Under the pieces are notes generated by a model, which did not search any database, had not been told where the DNA came from, and saw nothing but the letters and a program-made list of their open reading frames with translations. Below, one piece after another: positions 56,501 to 64,000 of a stretch of 64,000 bases of DNA. Source of the DNA: JBQTIY01 sp052387675 (lineage in GTDB: Bacteria > Planctomycetota > B15-G4); NCBI GenBank assembly GCA_052387675.1, contig JBQTIY010000010.1, positions 295,097-359,096 on the forward strand, in the 5' to 3' direction. The position numbers and the translations under genes are program-made. How positions within the stretch are numbered: the first letter of the stretch is position 1; each line of letters begins with the position of its first letter.

Positions 56501-57093
56501 AACCGGCCTCACTGCTGGTCGAACTCGGCACTCAGCCCGGCGTGTACAGCTTGCCCGCCGTGAGCAGCCCGCTTTCATCTCTCGGCCTGCCCGCGCTGCG
56601 GCGCAGCCACGATCTGCTCTTGTCCGCGCTGCCCGCCGGCACGGACATCCACTACCGCGTCACCGCGCGCGATCGCGATGGCCTCACGAGCAGTGTCACC
56701 GGCAGCTTCAAGACCTTGCCGCGCTTCTTCCACGTCGCTGATCTCACGCTGCAGAAGTCCGGCGCAGGGCCCTTCACCCTCACGGCGCGCGTCCTCGTGC
56801 ACGACCATCTCGACCAGCCCGTGCCCGAAGTGCCGGTGCGTGCCTTCTGGGCCGGCGATCTGGGCGGTCAGCCCTGGGAGCAGCAGGCCTTCGCCGACGC
56901 GCAGGGCTGGGCCACCTTTACGCTGCAGCCGTACACGCCTGCCGCGTCGACGCAGGTCAGCTTCAGTCCGATCTACATCGGCACGCCGTTTCCCAATCAG
57001 CCCTTCTTCGTCGGCCTTGGTGGCGGCACTTCGAGCTTCTTCTACGACCAGCCGAGCAACAAGGCGCACTACGCCTCGATCAGCGTGCCGTAA
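53503..57093 (+). CDS. Exported YVTN-type beta-propeller fused to two-CxxCH c-type haem domain
   Basis: 1,196 residues from ATG 53503 (MTRHVASLTWLMVLALPAWA...AAAQ signal peptide), Shine-Dalgarno GGAGGA. Residues about 40-540 form a YncE/YVTN-like beta-propeller (NSLLLSPDGRHLYVLNTPDH, LFVSNHVSDSVSVVDLKLR, VATIPVGDEPQGLAFASGRL). Two haem attachment sites follow: CASCH near residue 557 and CISCH near residue 717, arranged as in MauG/di-haem peroxidase-type proteins. A calcium-binding thrombospondin-3-like segment (DRDEDGLHDFAES, then DSDGDAYADG) lies near 925, and the tail is beta-sandwich with no anchor. Such fusions are known in planctomycetes as predicted cell-surface redox proteins; the reaction here is unknown. 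A 172-base repeat follows the gene, in the spacer shared with the giant gene. Confidence 0.88.
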   Translation: MTRHVASLTWLMVLALPAWAAAQSAPAVLESAAVAPFPNFESGPVNSLLLSPDGRHLYVLNTPDHRVEIFSTFAAPGPAGGHAGGGVGAGSGAGGPAPGLRGGAGVLPTSSGAMGPVPSGTPLVPPASSSMLPAVQLRHLASVFTGLEPVAMALHPDDASRLFVSNHVSDSVSVVDLKLRQVVATIPVGDEPQGLAFASGRLFVACARAEVSAPAPGQVVPGALQEHVVVVVGAAPPYARLGLLSVGAVKPRDVLAVGSTLYALPQNSGNHTTILDETSTTQLGLEQEVPDAFDAPFTVNPVLLRPELSALPFVRGWPIPTAARIVLDSEYPALVPQLADRDLVPFDAQSLQELPGLTTGIATTLLDVERNPLTGALWVAGTEARNRVRFEPVLKGDFIENRVVLVAPGGGVQQSLELAPPLTAKIHSQPAVLVYGAWPAVPPSAVSPGQSAGARMFVGCLGTGSLVAFDAATAAVVGEGLVGGLPGGLAVDGPRARLFVHDRLAKTLRAYDARNLQPLGPASPAGYDPEPAVVSAGRRHLYAAQAESGHGTGNASCASCHVFGHFDQLAWDLGDPGGSLSYYYPDVLGGLAGFPGEIVSAPSTAVLNPLKGPMTTQSLRGLMDPDTQDALPLHWRGDRRTMHMFRGAFQGLLGGSGISRTEMQEFSSFVRSLRYAGNPLQPKDRQYTGLQAQGRDLYGMNPDVPGKDYVQSSGFLCISCHKGDFTNETDFTGSRITASKGSFTQIFNTAQLRAMYEKDFKFTSGFGALHDGVVDGVRGFMDFMVPNGGLPTFSNFTTPDKDAVASFVRAWDSGFSPLVGQQWTMRADTLGESSDVLSLFEAQARPPASNVDLILKGYRIDIFGELLPRGAHYRFDTASGTWGYLFDTGTFASRELLQSVVGTGFATFTFTCVPPGLGERLGLDRDEDGLHDFAESLAGTNAARADSDGDAYADGTEAALGGDPASFDARLGNPSPPAVLGARVLEIFVDSGTLNCRTDEPASLLVELGTQPGVYSLPAVSSPLSSLGLPALRRSHDLLLSALPAGTDIHYRVTARDRDGLTSSVTGSFKTLPRFFHVADLTLQKSGAGPFTLTARVLVHDHLDQPVPEVPVRAFWAGDLGGQPWEQQAFADAQGWATFTLQPYTPAASTQVSFSPIYIGTPFPNQPFFVGLGGGTSSFFYDQPSNKAHYASISVP

Positions 57094-57160
57094 CCGCTAG
57101 CGCTTCGCGGCTGCCACGGGGCTCCGCCCTGCAGGCAACTGGCGGCCCATCACTCCCGCC

Positions 57161-57332
57161 GCCGTTCGCAGAGAACTTCGCGTTCGCCAACTGTCTTTCA
57201 ACCCATGCAGCGGTGTGCGACGCGGCGGGGGTCGGGGTGCCGCGAGTTCCGAGCCGACCTCTCGGCCGCATCGGCCGAGTCGGCGAGGTGTCTGAGCGGC
57301 ACCGCCGAGCCCCCGCCGCGGGCGCACTAAGC
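57161..57332 (+). repeat. Interspersed repeat, copy 1 (about 170 bp)
   Basis: This segment aligns without gaps to 63829-64000 at a constant offset of 6,668 bases. From 57190 to 57332 only 3 of 143 positions differ; the first 29 bases are less well conserved. It contains CTCGGCCG (57261-57268), CAT and CGGCCGAG (57272-57279), an 8-bp perfect hairpin that CCGA/TCGG extends around a bulge, and then a second G/C-rich stretch. It lies in the 315-base spacer 57094-57408 between two large exported-protein genes, where I see no other gene. The conserved minus-strand reading frame through it is arginine-rich and I treat it as spurious. Confidence 0.9.
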
Positions 57333-57408
57333 GCTCACCGCTCTTGTGCGACTTTCCCAAACTCTCACACTATGGATCAGCCGTACTGATCTTCTCGGGA
57401 GTCTCGTG

Positions 57409-60400
57409 ATGACGTTGCCTGCCTCGTGCCGGTTACTAGTCAGCCGTGTCCTGTGTGCGCTGATGCTGGGCGCCGGCGTGCTGAACGCGCAGTCTGTTCC
57501 GGCTGGCTTCGCCGAGGACTTTGCGCTAGCCGAGGATCGCGCGCGGGCGCTGGAGCAACTCGTCCCGGGCTCGCCGGAGTGGTTTTACTACCGCTGTCTG
57601 CACCTGCAGCACTCCGGAGCGTTGCACGAGGCCTTGGCGACGCTCGAGGAGTGGCGGGCTCAGCACCAGCGCAGTGCCTGGATGGAGGAGATCGAGAACC
57701 GGCAAGCACTGCTGGCCTTCCAGACCGACCCTGCCGCGGGCTATGCCTTTCTGGTCGACCGGCTCAAGCTGCGCTTTGATCATCGCCGCACGGTGCCCGG
57801 GGCCGAGTTGGAGTTGCCGACGCGCCTGGATCCCGATCTCATCGGCTACGAGGTGCTGCTGGCGCGCACGCTCAGTGAGAATGCCGGCTCGCTGGACGGG
57901 CTGACGGACAGGGGACTGGAGCGGCTGGAGGCCGCGAGCTTGTCGGCTGCGCAGCTCACGCGGCTGCTGACGCGCATTCAGCATCCCGACCGTCCGGGAC
58001 TGGCTGCGCTCGTCGTGCAGGAGCTGCGCAGCCGCAATGAGTTCCACTTCGGCCGGCTTCAGTTGCACTTTCGTTTGCTGCTCGATCAGCTGCAGGAATG
58101 CGCTCGTCTCGAACCGCGCCTGCTTGCTGACGATGCCTTTGTCGAGGTCTGGGTTGGGCGGCTGCGACCGGGCAGCGACCGGGACTGGAAGCAGGACGAG
58201 GCCGAACTCGATCGGTACCTGCGCGAGCTCGAGGCCTTCGTCCGCCGGTTGCCGCCCGTGCACAACTCGCTCAAGGCGCAGGTGCTCTACCACCGGCTGG
58301 CCCTCGAGTGGCGGCAGGGCCGGGTCGACCCAGCACTGCTGCTGGACTATGTGCGCCTGCCGCGCCTCGAATCCCCGCGCAATCTGGAGTGGGTCCGCGC
58401 GCAGCCGGACGCGGAACTTGTCGAGGAGGACGCCAGTCACGCGCCGCTTCTCAAAGCCACGGGCTTGTCTGCCATCGGAGACGAAGAGGGCTTCCTGCGC
58501 GAGCTGCTGATCGAAGTGCTGCGTGAGGCGCCGAACACCGAGCTCTTCGAACCCTACCTGGATCCAGAGTCGCTGCAGAAGCTCCTGGCCGAAGCCATGC
58601 TCCTGCACGGCGTGGGCGCCGGGACGCCCGAGGAGCTGCGCTGGTACGCGCTGCTCGGCACCCCGGCAGAGGCCGAGGAACTGCGCTCGCGCGTGGAAGT
58701 GCGCCTCGCGCCCACCAACCGCCGTAGCTTCGGAGCACAGGAGGCGGTCTTCCTGGACCTGGAACTCAAGCACGTGGACGCGTTGCTGGTGCGCGTTTTC
58801 GAGATCGATGCCTTCAACGTCTACACCACGCAGCGCCGTGAGATCGAGGCCAACCTGCCGCTCGACGGGCTCGTTGCCAACCAGGAAGACCTGTACACCT
58901 TCGCTGAGCATCCGCTGCGACGCGTCACGCGGCGCTTCGACTTTCCGAACCTGAACCGCCCCGGCGTCTTCATCGTGGAGTTCGTAGTGGGCGGACTGGC
59001 CAGCCGCGTCGTGATCCACAAAGGGCGCTTGCAGCATGCCGAGCGCGTTGGCTCAGCCGGCCATGTTTTCCAAGTCTTCGCCGAGGATGGCCAGTTTGTG
59101 CCCGAGGCTTCACTCTGGCTGGATGGACAGCTCTATCGGGCTGACGCCCAGGGTGAGATAGCAGTGCCCTTCACCAGTGCGACCCAGAAGAAGACCGGCG
59201 TCCTGATTGACGGAGCCGGGCAACGCGCGAGCCTGGCGAGCTTTCAGCACCTTTCCGAGTTTTACGAGCTGCAGGCCACGGCCTACGTCGACCGTGAGTC
59301 GCTTCTGCCCGGCCACGTAGCGCGCTTACTGGTGCGGCCCACGCTGCTGGTCCAGGGGAATGAGGCCAGCCTTGAGCTGCTGCAGGAGCCGGTGCTCAGC
59401 ATCCGAGCCGTCAGTAACGAGGGCGTAGAGACCGCGCAGCAGGTGCGCGACCTGGTGCTCTCGGATGTCGGCGAACTGGTGCACGACTTCCTAGTGCCTG
59501 AGCGGCTGACGAAGCTCGCGGTGAGCCTCAGCGGCCAAGTCGTGAACCTGAGCACCGGTGAGCTCAGGACCCTCGCGGCGCCGTCATCCGATTTCCATGT
59601 GAACGCCATCCGCAACAGCCAGCGTGTCGCCAGCGCCGTGCTGAGCCCTGCGCCGGATGGCTACGTCCTCGATGTCTTAGGCCTGTCGGGCGAGGCTCTG
59701 CCGCAGCATCCGGTAGAACTCGCCCTGCGCCATCTGGACTTCGTGAAGCCGGTGCGCGTGACTCTGCGCAGCGATGAACGCGGCCGGGTCACCCTGGGCC
59801 CGCTGCCGAGAATCGACAGCGTGACGATCGATGGTTTTCATGGGCGGCACAAGACCTGGGAACTCCTGACTGAGGAGCGCACCTGGCCGTCTGTCTTGCA
59901 TGGGCTCAGCGGAGTGCCGCTTCGCGTTCCGGCGCCGATGGGCACGACGCGACCTGAACGCTCGCGCGTGGCCTTCTTCGAGACGCGCGACGGGGTCCCT
60001 GCCCATGACCGCTTCGAGCAGATCCACGTCGTCGATGGCGCCTACGAGTTGCGCGACCTGCTACCCGGCAGCTACGCGCTGGAACTCAAGGAAGAACTGC
60101 ACAGAATCCAGGTGGAGATCACCGAGGGCGTGCGGCAGGGTGACTGGCTGGTGGGCCGGGACCGTCTGCTCTCGGCGACAGCCTCGGAATGGCTCCAGCT
60201 CAGCTCGCTGACGGCGAGCGCCGCCGAAGTCGTCGTGCAACTGGCCGGCGTCGGCTCGCAGACACGCGTGCATGTCGTGGCCACGCGCTACCTGCCGCCC
60301 TTCAATCTGCTGCAGGGCTTGCGCCCGCTGTGGCTGCCTGCCGACGGGACGTCCACGCGGAAGTTAACGCGCCCTGAGGCGCTGGACTTCGTCAGCCGCG

Positions 60401-63400
60401 AGATCTCCGATGAGCAGCGCTATGTGCTCGATCGTCGGCATGTGCAGAAGTTCCCCGGCAACATGCTGGCGCGGCCGACGCTGCTGCTCAATGCCTGGTC
60501 GCTCGAAACCACGGACAGCAAGGAAGTGGTCGGGTCCGGCGGCGGCGGCAAGGGCGCCAGCAGCGGTGCCCCAAGCAAACTGAGCGGGCGAGGTGGCAGC
60601 GCGGTAACGGCCAATGCCGATCAGCATCCCGGGCTGGACACCGACTTCAGCTTTCTGCCCAAGGCCTCGGTGGTGCTCGCCAATCTGCGGCCGGATGACG
60701 CAGGCCGGGTGCGCGTACCACGCGAGGCGCTGGGCTCGGGGCATTTCGTGCAGGTGCTGGCCGTTGACGCGGAAAGCGCTGTCCTCGGCACGCTCACCTT
60801 GACCGAGCAAGCGCTGCAGCCCAAGGATCTGCGTCTCGCGCGCGCCTACGATGCTACGCAGCACCTGAGCGTGCAACGGCGCATCGCGGTGCTGTCGGCC
60901 GGCGCCGAGACCGTCATCCAAGACCTGGAAACCTCGCGCTGGCGCATCCTGGACTCGCTCTCGGCGGCCTTTCAGCTTCTGCAGACGCTCAGCGGCGAGG
61001 ACGACCTGGAGACCTTTCAGTTCTTGCTGGCGTGGCCGTCGCTCACGCGCGAGGAGCGCCTAGCCCTGCTCTCCAAACACGGCTGCCATGAGCTGCATCT
61101 TTTCGTACACGAGCGTGACCCAGAGCTTTTCGCCGAGGTCGTGCGGCCACACTTGGCGAACAAGCTGCACCCGACCTTCCTCGATCACTGGCTGCTCGGA
61201 GCGGACCTCTCGCGCTATCTGTTGCCCTGGGAATTTGGCCAGCTCAACGTGGTGGAGCGCATCCTCTTGGCGCGCCGGGTGCCCAAGGTGGCAGAGATCG
61301 TGCGGCGCCAGCTCGACGAGGATCTGGCGCTGCGGCCCATGGACCTGCAAGCAGAGCGCCACCGCTTCGAGGCGGCGCTCCGCGGCTCGGCCCTGCAGGC
61401 CTCCGGTGAGCACAGCGAGCTGCAGGCGCTGGGCTACACCTCTGGAGCAGAGGAGCCGTCGATGCATGAGCAGCCCGCGGATAGCGATTTCGACGAGGCC
61501 TCTTTGAACGACACGCTGGGGCCGAGTTCGGGCCTGCTTGGCCGCGGCCGGACCTCACAGCGCGATCTTGAGTTGCGCAAACGCCAGCGCTCGCTCTACC
61601 GCGGTCCGGAGGCGACGCGCGAGTTCGCGGAACACAACTATTGGCATCGCTTCTTGAGCGAGCAGGACGCACGGCTCGTGCCGGTCAACGGCTTTTGGCT
61701 GGATCTCGCCGCAGCCACCAGCACCGGCGCGCCCTTGCTGTCGGGGCGGTTGGCCGAAGCGGCCAGCAGCGTGAACGAAATGCTACTGGCGCTGGCGCTG
61801 ATCGAGCTGCCCTTCGAGCCGGGCGTGCATGAGCGGCGCGTCGAGGGTCAGCGCCTCAGCTTGCGCGCAGCGAGCTCCTTGCTGCTGGTGCGCGAGGAAC
61901 TCGAGCCGGCGGCAGCGGGCACGGAGGCCACGCCGGTCTTCGTGCGCCAGAACTTCCTCCGTGCTGACGACCAGCAAGCTTCTCACGACGGCGAGCCAGC
62001 CGTGCTTGACGAGTTCCTGGCGGGAGTCGTGTACCGCAGCCAGGTCGTCATCGCCAATCCCAGTCCGGTGCGGCGAGTGCTCTCGGTGCTCAGTCAAGTG
62101 CCGCAGGGCGCCCTGGCGGTGGGGGCCGACCGCGCGGTGGACGGCCGCGAGGTGCGCGTGGAGTCCTACGAGACCAAGCGGCTCGAATCGTTCTTCTACT
62201 TTCCGAGTCCGGGTGAGTTTGCGCACTACCCCGCGCAAGTGGCTCAGCAGGGCACGCTGCTGGGAGCCGCCCCGGCGGCCACTCGGCGAGTGGTCAGCAC
62301 GCCGTCAGTGCCTCAGACGGAATCCTGGGAGCATGTTTCGCAGCACGGCACCGCCGAGCAACTATGGGAGTTCCTTGAGCGCCAGAACCTGCTGACGATC
62401 AACTGGGACCGCCTGGCTTGGCGACTGCGCGAGCCGCCTTTCTTCCGTGCGGCCGTCGACTGGCTCGGCGCACGCCAGACCTATGTCGATGTCGTGTGGA
62501 GCTACGGGCTCTATCACCGGGATCTGCCGGCCACGCGCGACTTTCTCAAGCACCAAGCCGGCTTCGTCGCGCGCTGCGGGGAGGCACTGGAGTCGCCGCT
62601 GCTCAGCATCGATCCCATCGAGCGGCGACTCTACGAGCACCTCGAGTACGAGCCGCTGCTCAACGCGCGCGCCCATCCCTTCGGCTCGGGCCCGCGCATC
62701 CTCGACGAGAGTCTGGCCACGCAGTACCAGCGCTTCCTGTCCGTGCTCGGTCACCAGTCCGGCCTCGACGCGCGCGACTGGCTCTCGGTCACCTACTACT
62801 TCTTGCTCCAGGACCGCGTGGAAGAGGCCCTGGCCGCCTTCGCCCGCGTGAGTCCCGAGCAACTCCCGGGCCGCCTGCATTACGACCTGATGCAGGCCTA
62901 CCTCGACCTCTTCACCAGCAACACGGCCCGCGCCCGCGCGCTGGCTGAGGCGCAGCGCGACCACCCGCTGCCGCGCTGGCAAGCGCGCTTCCGCGAGGTC
63001 CTGGCGCACCTCGACGAGGCCGAAGGCCGGACCACCGTGGCCGATGCGCAGTCGCAGGGCGAACCCACGCTCGAAGTGGAACTCTCGGGCGAGCGCGTCC
63101 AGGTGCGCACCAGCCAAATGACAAGCTGCGAGCTGCGCTACTTCCCGATGGACGCTGAGCTGCTCTTCTCGCGCGATCCCTTCGGCGACGAAGACACCGA
63201 CATCTTCGCCACCATCCGGCCCTCCAGCAGCGAGACACTGGCTCTCGACCCAGCCGGCACGACCCTGCTGCGCGATCTGCCGCCCGCCCTGCGCGCGGCC
63301 AACATCCTGATCGAGGTCCGCGGCGCCGGCCTCACGCGCCGCATTCCGCGCTACGCCAGTCAGCTCAGCGTGCAGTTCACCGAGACCCGCGGCGAACTCA

Positions 63401-63636
63401 GGGTCACACATGCCGAGCGGAACGCGCCGCTGGCCGCCGTCTACGTCAAGGTCTTCGCTGAAACCCCGGCGGGGAAAGTGCGCTTCCACAAGGACGGCTA
63501 CACCGACCTGCGCGGCCGCTTCGACTACGCCTCGGTCTCGGGCGCCTCGCTGAAGGAGGTCAAGCGCTTTGCCATCCTCGTGCTGAGCGAAACCGACGGC
63601 ACCGTCATCCGCGAGATTGCCCCGCCGGCGCGCTGA
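57409..63636 (+). CDS. Giant exported protein, large multi-domain, unknown function
   Basis: 2,075 residues from ATG 57409 (MTLPASCRLLVSRVLCALML...GAGVLNAQ signal peptide), with GGGAG upstream; the open frame begins 21 codons earlier. The N-terminal about 450 residues are helical and TPR-like. A middle part of beta-rich domains runs to about residue 1040. A low-complexity linker (GSGGGGKGASSGAPSKLSG, about 1043-1062) is followed by FSFLPKASVVLANLRPDDAG and further repeat-like segments. The C-terminus has a carboxypeptidase-regulatory-like beta domain (APLAAVYVKVFAE) and ends FHKDGYTDLRGRFDYAS...REIAPPAR. It recalls alpha-2-macroglobulin-type modular proteins, but no thioester CxEQ motif was seen. 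Family not recognised with certainty; likely cell-surface. Flanked by the two repeat copies. Confidence 0.75.
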   Translation: MTLPASCRLLVSRVLCALMLGAGVLNAQSVPAGFAEDFALAEDRARALEQLVPGSPEWFYYRCLHLQHSGALHEALATLEEWRAQHQRSAWMEEIENRQALLAFQTDPAAGYAFLVDRLKLRFDHRRTVPGAELELPTRLDPDLIGYEVLLARTLSENAGSLDGLTDRGLERLEAASLSAAQLTRLLTRIQHPDRPGLAALVVQELRSRNEFHFGRLQLHFRLLLDQLQECARLEPRLLADDAFVEVWVGRLRPGSDRDWKQDEAELDRYLRELEAFVRRLPPVHNSLKAQVLYHRLALEWRQGRVDPALLLDYVRLPRLESPRNLEWVRAQPDAELVEEDASHAPLLKATGLSAIGDEEGFLRELLIEVLREAPNTELFEPYLDPESLQKLLAEAMLLHGVGAGTPEELRWYALLGTPAEAEELRSRVEVRLAPTNRRSFGAQEAVFLDLELKHVDALLVRVFEIDAFNVYTTQRREIEANLPLDGLVANQEDLYTFAEHPLRRVTRRFDFPNLNRPGVFIVEFVVGGLASRVVIHKGRLQHAERVGSAGHVFQVFAEDGQFVPEASLWLDGQLYRADAQGEIAVPFTSATQKKTGVLIDGAGQRASLASFQHLSEFYELQATAYVDRESLLPGHVARLLVRPTLLVQGNEASLELLQEPVLSIRAVSNEGVETAQQVRDLVLSDVGELVHDFLVPERLTKLAVSLSGQVVNLSTGELRTLAAPSSDFHVNAIRNSQRVASAVLSPAPDGYVLDVLGLSGEALPQHPVELALRHLDFVKPVRVTLRSDERGRVTLGPLPRIDSVTIDGFHGRHKTWELLTEERTWPSVLHGLSGVPLRVPAPMGTTRPERSRVAFFETRDGVPAHDRFEQIHVVDGAYELRDLLPGSYALELKEELHRIQVEITEGVRQGDWLVGRDRLLSATASEWLQLSSLTASAAEVVVQLAGVGSQTRVHVVATRYLPPFNLLQGLRPLWLPADGTSTRKLTRPEALDFVSREISDEQRYVLDRRHVQKFPGNMLARPTLLLNAWSLETTDSKEVVGSGGGGKGASSGAPSKLSGRGGSAVTANADQHPGLDTDFSFLPKASVVLANLRPDDAGRVRVPREALGSGHFVQVLAVDAESAVLGTLTLTEQALQPKDLRLARAYDATQHLSVQRRIAVLSAGAETVIQDLETSRWRILDSLSAAFQLLQTLSGEDDLETFQFLLAWPSLTREERLALLSKHGCHELHLFVHERDPELFAEVVRPHLANKLHPTFLDHWLLGADLSRYLLPWEFGQLNVVERILLARRVPKVAEIVRRQLDEDLALRPMDLQAERHRFEAALRGSALQASGEHSELQALGYTSGAEEPSMHEQPADSDFDEASLNDTLGPSSGLLGRGRTSQRDLELRKRQRSLYRGPEATREFAEHNYWHRFLSEQDARLVPVNGFWLDLAAATSTGAPLLSGRLAEAASSVNEMLLALALIELPFEPGVHERRVEGQRLSLRAASSLLLVREELEPAAAGTEATPVFVRQNFLRADDQQASHDGEPAVLDEFLAGVVYRSQVVIANPSPVRRVLSVLSQVPQGALAVGADRAVDGREVRVESYETKRLESFFYFPSPGEFAHYPAQVAQQGTLLGAAPAATRRVVSTPSVPQTESWEHVSQHGTAEQLWEFLERQNLLTINWDRLAWRLREPPFFRAAVDWLGARQTYVDVVWSYGLYHRDLPATRDFLKHQAGFVARCGEALESPLLSIDPIERRLYEHLEYEPLLNARAHPFGSGPRILDESLATQYQRFLSVLGHQSGLDARDWLSVTYYFLLQDRVEEALAAFARVSPEQLPGRLHYDLMQAYLDLFTSNTARARALAEAQRDHPLPRWQARFREVLAHLDEAEGRTTVADAQSQGEPTLEVELSGERVQVRTSQMTSCELRYFPMDAELLFSRDPFGDEDTDIFATIRPSSSETLALDPAGTTLLRDLPPALRAANILIEVRGAGLTRRIPRYASQLSVQFTETRGELRVTHAERNAPLAAVYVKVFAETPAGKVRFHKDGYTDLRGRFDYASVSGASLKEVKRFAILVLSETDGTVIREIAPPAR

Positions 63637-63828
63637 ATCTGGGGCTCCGCTCTGCGTCGACCCGGAGCGTGCTTCGCCGGGCTGTCCTCGCTCTCGCCCT
63701 AGCACTACTCCTGAAGTCGTATGAACTCGGTGGCGATCCGCTGCGGAGGCCCGGCTACGCACCTCCGGGAGTCGCCGCGGCGCTGCGCCCGATCAGCGGC
63801 GCGGCAAGTGGTCCAGCAGTCGCTTCTC

Positions 63829-64000
63829 GCCGTTGGCAGAGCACTCCTCGTCCGCCGACTGTCTTTCAACCCATGCAACGGTGTGCGACGCGGCGGGGGT
63901 CGGTGTGCCGCGAGTTCCGAGCCGACCTCTCGGCCGCATCGGCCGAGTCGGCGAGGTGTCTGAGCGGCACCGCCGAGCCCCCGCCGCGGGCGCACTCAGC
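63829..64000 (+). repeat. Interspersed repeat, copy 2 (reaches window end)
   Basis: Copy of 57161-57332 in the same orientation, 6,668 bases downstream, containing the same hairpin (63929-63936 with 63940-63947). It is cut by the window end and may continue. It lies in the 364-base stretch after the giant gene (63637-64000). The part before the repeat (63637-63828) holds nothing that I can identify apart from short chance frames. Confidence 0.9.

Noticed and set aside
57190..57332. Possible CRISPR-like repeat (the minus strand contains GTTGAAAGAC)
   Set aside because: Only two copies, 6.7 kb apart, each over 140 bases, with no spacer array and no cas gene nearby.
57097..57360. Arginine-rich minus-strand open frame in repeat copy 1 (and 63705-63995 in copy 2)
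   Set aside because: The shared stretch reflects the DNA repeat. Outside the repeat the two frames diverge, and the composition is that of a G/C-rich shadow frame. I cannot exclude a real small peptide, but nothing supports it.

Overview
The window is 64 kb of high-G+C bacterial chromosome (about two thirds G+C by eye), packed with genes on both strands and with no rRNA, CRISPR array, phage gene or insertion sequence that I can recognise. Gene content points to Planctomycetota or a close relative. There are many long secreted or lipoprotein genes, an ASPIC/UnbV-FG-GAP protein paired with a TPR protein, a secreted beta-propeller/c-type haem protein, two double-domain M16 lipoproteins, prenyltransferase-type toroid proteins and a secreted protein of about 2,075 residues. 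This taxonomic placement is inference from content and style; no marker in the window proves it.

Layout. 1-5,170: the 3' end of a family 2 glycosyltransferase, then a minus-strand operon rluA-type pseudouridine synthase > rpmH (bL34, found by reading the sequence because a false upstream extension of ygiQ covers it) > ygiQ radical SAM protein > family 39-like membrane glycosyltransferase. 5,231-12,046: a minus-strand block of four exported proteins, two paralogous alpha/beta hydrolases flanking a TPR lipoprotein and a CRTAC1-like lipoprotein. 12,312-23,836: mixed housekeeping and exported genes (threonine aldolase, two M16 peptidases, DinB-like, 2Fe-2S ferredoxin, DUF5658-like membrane protein, tRNA-Leu, GNAT, aconitase). 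23,910-24,140: tRNA-Lys and tRNA-His. 24,180-33,693: a ten-gene minus-strand operon of acyl-CoA chemistry (BoxD/PaaZ-like aldehyde dehydrogenase, NUDIX, two enoyl-CoA hydratases, MDR dehydrogenase, 3-hydroxyacyl-CoA dehydrogenase, SDR, thioredoxin-like ferredoxin, acyl-CoA dehydrogenase, SGNH hydrolase). It resembles the lower half of aerobic aromatic acyl-CoA breakdown but has no ring oxygenase or CoA ligase. 33,780-37,565: a coiled-coil lipoprotein coupled to a secreted toroid protein, a DUF5665-like membrane protein and a secreted protein. 37,703-44,113: an overlapping minus-strand run of methyltransferase, FAD oxidoreductase, type III polyketide synthase, EEP-family hydrolase, amidohydrolase lipoprotein and homocysteine methyltransferase; its first three genes recall srs-type phenolic-lipid or quinone loci. 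44,162-47,409: a GT4 glycosyltransferase coupled to an unknown toroid-like protein. 47,436-53,435: TlpA-like protein, Lhr helicase and GNAT. 53,503-63,636: two very large exported proteins, with a nearly identical repeat of about 170 bp in the spacer after each.

Two sequence-level themes recur. Neighbouring genes are commonly coupled by ATGA or GTGA overlaps. A TAGANT hexamer, probably a -10 element, lies upstream of nine transcription units or genes; in front of rpmH, the DinB gene and one GNAT gene it lies only 6-8 bases before the start codon, suggesting leaderless or near-leaderless mRNAs.
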